From the NCBI RefSeq assembly GCF_000002875.2, contig NC_009411.2, positions 744,001 through 808,000 on the forward strand: a stretch of 64,000 nt of DNA, written 5' to 3'. The first letter of the stretch is position 1; every line of letters starts with the position of its first letter. This document shows, piece by piece, positions 60,496 through 64,000 of the stretch. The notes beneath the pieces are model-generated. The model saw nothing but the letters and a program-made list of their open reading frames with translations. It had not been told where the DNA came from and searched no databases. The stretch comes from Leishmania infantum JPCM5 (lineage: Eukaryota; Euglenozoa; Kinetoplastea; Trypanosomatida; Trypanosomatidae). The position numbers and the translations under genes are program-made.

Positions 60496-63072
60496 CTAGT
60501 GCCGCTGCTGAGATCCACCTGTCCACTTGGACAGAAGATTCACCATGGCCCCCTTTGACACGCCGACACTGCCGCTGCTGGTGACCGTGGCCGGTCTGTT
60601 GCCAGGTGGCAGCACCGCCGAAACCCCCTGATGCGCAACGAAGGTCAGCGTAGGGCCTGCGTCAGCTGCCGTTGCCGACGCCGCGTTCAGGGAACCCGCG
60701 TTGGCTGCCGATAGTGCGCCTTGGCGAGCTGCAGCACTGCCACCGCCGCCGCCGCGTCGCGCGCTGGTGGGGCGCTGCTGCTTTTTAGCGGAGGCGGGAG
60801 CCTTCCCGACATCGCCAGCTTCATTGCGAGCGCGGCCGTGCCTAGAGATGCCGTGCACCCTGCTGTCATCATCGTCGTTTCCGTCGAAAGCGTGCACGGT
60901 GCTGACCTCATGGGGACCGCCACCACCGACGCCACAGCTGGAGCCTTTGTCGCCGGTCAAAACGGCCTCCACATCGCGAACGTGAGCACTTCGCGCTCGC
61001 TTCGAGGGCGGGTACACCTGCTGCACCGCCTGCGCAATCACGCTGTCGATCGGCATTCGATCCAGCCCGTCATCAGGAAGCTCCTCACTTTTATCGTCCT
61101 GGCCGTCCTCGTCGGCGCCGGCCTCGACGAGGGCACCGCCGCACCGCCGGGCTCGCTGGCCCGGTGTGCCCGCCGCTGCGTCCACGCCATTCTCGCTTCC
61201 TTGTTGAATGGCATGTTGCACCAGTCGCGAGACGGACGTTTGTGCAAAACGACCATGGAAATGGTTTTCACTGCCGCTGCCGCTGTCGCTGGTGGCGAGG
61301 TCTGCGGGAGGAGCGGCGACGCGCGTCATCTCGAATGCATCGAGCTCGCGTCTGCGCTCCGCTTGATGCAGCGATGGTGAAGCAGCGCCACCTCGGCCTT
61401 CTCGCTCCCCAGCGACGCCGTCGTCTTCATTTTCTTCAGTGTCACCCATCTGCTGCTGCTGTTGTGCCTCCTCCAGCTGAGCAGCCCGCGCGTAGCGCTC
61501 GTTGACGTGACGCTTGTGCGTGGCAACTTCCTCCGCAACGCGGTCCGGCTTCAAGATGGAGTCGTTCGCGCCGTTCCCTAGCCGGCGCCACACCGACTTC
61601 TGAGAGGTGTGCAGCAGCTCCATCAGCCGTTCATCGATCGCATCCCGCTCGCCCTTTTCGGCGAAGGCGTAGACGGCGGCGCTCAGCTCCGCCTCGGAGA
61701 GGAGCGTGCACGCGTTCTTTGCGTTTTGATTGAAGACGTCCGCGACCTTCACGCGGATGTCGAGCGTGTTGAGTTGCGGCGCTGCCGGGACGATGAGGCC
61801 GCTCGCAGCAACGCCGCCAGGCCCGAGGGCCGTGCCCAGAGCACCGGCACTAGGTCGCCGCTCCGGCTTCGGTTTTACCGGCCGCAACAGCTCGCCTGGG
61901 TTCGCGACGACATCCATGTACTGCTGGCCAAAGCGGTTGAAGTTCGGCTGCGGGTACGGCGCAGACGTGACGTCGGTGAAGTCCACAGCCAAGCGAATGA
62001 GTGGATATTTCAGGTTGGGATGGAACGCGAGGACGTCATCGGGGATGTGGCTCACGTGCTCCTCGGCCTCGCTGATCATATCGCTCATCACGTTGTGCAG
62101 GAAGGTCTCCACCGCGTCAAGCGTTCGGCCGTCAGGCAGATCCTGGCGAAGCTCTACCGTGCGTCGCACGACTGGACGCACGCTGCGCAGCGTGTATGGA
62201 GTGAGCCGGTACGATGTGCCGCGCACTTCGAGGATGCCGTACTGCTTTGGGTTACACTCCTGCGCGGAGAGGGATGTCATGATGGTGCTGCCTGGCTGCA
62301 CCACATCAAAGCCGTCCGCCGGCTGCGGCACCATGAGCTGCTCGTGCTCGTTCCCCCAGATCACGAGGTCCATGCCGAAGCCGGCGAGCATTCCCTCCAT
62401 GATACCGTTTTTGCTCGCCACGCCACGCACGCCGCGGTTCTGATGCAGTAGCAGGATATTAAACCACTTGCGGCCAGGCACTGGCTTCGGATAGACAAAC
62501 TGAACCTTCTTCAGCCGGAAGCAGCGATGCAGTCGCTCGTCGCGCACGTTACCGAGGCCGTAGAGGGCGATGAAGGTGCTTCCCTTGCGCAGCAGCACCG
62601 GCTCGAGGATGATGTCTTCGAGGGAGGTGACGTGGCCAAAGTAGTTGAGGTAGCCATTCGTTGCGAGCAGGTCGAGCGACGAGGTGCCGCCGACGGGGTC
62701 GTCGTGGTTACCGTGAACAGCAAACACCGGCAGCGCGACGTTGATGTTGGGGTCCTGGAAGTTGGCCATGGGCAGCGCGTGCGTCGGGAAGTTCGTCGCC
62801 GGGTCGCTGAGCAGCGAGAAGGGCACGGCCTTGTTGCCGAAGACGTACTTGCGGAAAAGGGAGCAGGCGCGGACGAGGCAACCGAGACTGGGTTTGTTTT
62901 CGTGGAAAAGGTCGCCACCGAGGAGCATGGCGTCTACGTCGTGCTCGGTGCGCGCGGCGCGCAGCACCTCCTCGAAGGTGGTGAAGCTGTCATCGCCTCG
63001 TCTGGGGTCGCGCTCAGCGAAGCCGAGGTGGTTGTCGGTCGTGAGAAGGATCTTGAAGGTGCTCTCAGACAT
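60496..63072 (-). CDS. MRE11: Double-strand break repair nuclease MRE11 (858 aa)
   Basis: Nuclease subunit of the MRE11-RAD50(-NBS1) complex, acting in break resection and homologous recombination in the nucleus. Phosphoesterase motifs are in order: DNHLGF (13-18), GDLFHENKP (53-61), GNHDD (121-125), LLLHQNRG (207-214, His210) and WGNEHE (239-244). The last is normally GHEHE, so the first metal-ligand His is Asn241 here. The DNA-binding cap follows to about 430 (QPGSTIMTSLS marks its start). The C-terminal 400 or so residues are low complexity with acidic, Gln- and Gly-rich stretches and a terminal basic/Gly/Ala region. The start ATG at 63072 (MSESTFKILL) places the nuclease domain at the N-terminus as in other eukaryotes; the frame is open further upstream but without family similarity. 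L. infantum MRE11 was studied with an H210Y nuclease mutant (recalled), and that numbering agrees with this start. Confidence 0.96.
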   Translation of the reverse strand: MSESTFKILLTTDNHLGFAERDPRRGDDSFTTFEEVLRAARTEHDVDAMLLGGDLFHENKPSLGCLVRACSLFRKYVFGNKAVPFSLLSDPATNFPTHALPMANFQDPNINVALPVFAVHGNHDDPVGGTSSLDLLATNGYLNYFGHVTSLEDIILEPVLLRKGSTFIALYGLGNVRDERLHRCFRLKKVQFVYPKPVPGRKWFNILLLHQNRGVRGVASKNGIMEGMLAGFGMDLVIWGNEHEQLMVPQPADGFDVVQPGSTIMTSLSAQECNPKQYGILEVRGTSYRLTPYTLRSVRPVVRRTVELRQDLPDGRTLDAVETFLHNVMSDMISEAEEHVSHIPDDVLAFHPNLKYPLIRLAVDFTDVTSAPYPQPNFNRFGQQYMDVVANPGELLRPVKPKPERRPSAGALGTALGPGGVAASGLIVPAAPQLNTLDIRVKVADVFNQNAKNACTLLSEAELSAAVYAFAEKGERDAIDERLMELLHTSQKSVWRRLGNGANDSILKPDRVAEEVATHKRHVNERYARAAQLEEAQQQQQMGDTEENEDDGVAGEREGRGGAASPSLHQAERRRELDAFEMTRVAAPPADLATSDSGSGSENHFHGRFAQTSVSRLVQHAIQQGSENGVDAAAGTPGQRARRCGGALVEAGADEDGQDDKSEELPDDGLDRMPIDSVIAQAVQQVYPPSKRARSAHVRDVEAVLTGDKGSSCGVGGGGPHEVSTVHAFDGNDDDDSRVHGISRHGRARNEAGDVGKAPASAKKQQRPTSARRGGGGGSAAARQGALSAANAGSLNAASATAADAGPTLTFVAHQGVSAVLPPGNRPATVTSSGSVGVSKGAMVNLLSKWTGGSQQRH

Positions 63073-64000
63073 CCTGTGAGCAAGAGCGGACGCCGTCGAT
63101 AGTTTGCCCTTGCTTCTCCGATAGACGATCCGCGATGGCCGTTGTGCCGGGCGCGCGCACGGTGCAACGGCTTCCACGGCAGCCCCGGACTTGAGGAGAG
63201 CGGCAGCACGAACTGTGCAGCGTGTGCGCGCGTCGCTGCTGAGTCCAATTCTCTTCTTGTGTTGTATGTTTCTGTGAATCTCTCGTCGCTGTATGAGTAT
63301 GTATGCTTGAGTGGGTCTGTGTAGCGTTAGCTCTATGCGTAGTTCTGCGTATGTGCATGCGTGTGAGTCTCGGTGCAGTGCTCGCGACACGCATGATATC
63401 GGTGTGTCTGTGGGCGGCTACAGGATATCAAGACGTGCGTGCAACCAGCGCCATGGACGGGGAGCAAGAGAGAGGGAGAGAGCGAGAGAGCGAGATGGTT
63501 GAGAGCAAACAGAAAATCAAAAGACGGCATGAGACCATGCGCACCGCTCTCGCGCAAGCACAAGTGCGCTACGCGATGCACCTAGTGCGTTAAAAAGAGA
63601 AGGGTCACAAAGAAAGAAAGGAGGTCGAGCATTGCCAGAGGTTCGTTGGCCGAGGCAGTCCGCCTCTCCGGGATTGCTCGTCGCCGCCGCTCCTCCCATC
63701 TGCTCGCAGCAGCTGACCCTCACACAAAGCGTCGCGCAGCTTCTTCGTATTTCTATGCGCTGCGCATGCTAATCAGCCCACACGTCTGCTGCGTGCGCAC
63801 GCGCAGATGCGTTTCTCTGTCTGCGTGTGTGTCGCTCGCGGTGCGATGCACGCGTTCCGTCGCTCGCTCCCGTATTTCGCTCTTTTCTGTTTTCCTTGCG
63901 TTCGATTGGACGCCTGCGGCATTAGTCAGTGGGGGCCAACTCAGCGGCACCGCCACATGTCACTTTCCTGCCCCCCACTCCGCTCCACTCCACTCCACTC
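63073..64000. other. MRE11 5' flank and intergenic DNA to the right edge
   Basis: No gene recognised. A polypyrimidine stretch on the coding strand at about 63465-63498 (TCTCGCTCTCTCGCTCTCTC followed by CCTCTCTC-like sequence) could be the MRE11 splice signal. The window ends in CCACT repeats (about 63981-64000). The next gene of the array should lie beyond the right edge. Confidence 0.55.

Noticed and set aside
63073..63390. 106-residue N-terminal extension of MRE11
   Set aside because: Eukaryotic MRE11 begins just before the DxHLG motif, as it does from the ATG at 63072. The extension shows no family similarity and overlaps the likely 5' UTR.

Overview
The window is nuclear DNA of a trypanosomatid, almost certainly Leishmania. 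Eleven long intronless ORFs all lie on the minus strand. They are separated by 0.7-3.9 kb of GC-rich, microsatellite-rich, polypurine/polypyrimidine DNA, which is the layout of one polycistronic transcription unit running right to left and resolved by trans-splicing and polyadenylation. The gene content is diagnostic: trypanothione synthetase (TRYS), a paraflagellar-rod family protein, a glycosomal ATP-type PEPCK and the secreted-type casein kinase CK1.4. From memory, this set matches Leishmania chromosome 27 (CK1.4 near LmjF.27.1780, TRYS near 27.1870) and a block of Trypanosoma brucei chromosome 2. The species was not determined.

In transcription order (right to left) the genes are: MRE11 (60496-63072); an unrecognised, probably mitochondrial protein (57746-59764); TRYS (55097-57055); an unrecognised protein with a short conserved coiled coil (50028-52622); an SH3-containing paraflagellar rod protein, PFR5-like (46472-48811); a very large dual-specificity phosphatase with a gelsolin-like C-terminus (39130-44304); a YchF/OLA1 NTPase with a mitochondrial-looking N-terminus (37222-38340); a 250-kDa-class coiled-coil protein with three near-identical repeats, placed where the lamina protein NUP-1 is expected (29368-36246); PEPCK (25494-27071); a CLK/LAMMER-like kinase with a huge disordered tail (17379-22607); an unrecognised CxxC protein (10360-13497); and CK1.4 (5489-7195). 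The leftmost 5.5 kb holds no convincing gene and is CK1.4 3' flank or intergenic DNA.

The genes do not form a pathway, as is usual for such arrays: redox metabolism, gluconeogenesis, DNA repair, flagellum, nuclear lamina and signalling are mixed. The most interesting non-gene structures are two 250-bp direct repeats, 249/250 identical, that flank CK1.4; the homogenised 768-bp repeats inside the NUP-1 candidate; a perfect 44-bp palindrome in the TRYS 3' flank; and a 21-bp-stem hairpin between PEPCK and the CLK-like kinase. Within proteins, MRE11 has Asn where a metal-binding His is expected. I saw no prokaryote-style mobile element, CRISPR array, tRNA or rRNA gene, and no strand switch.
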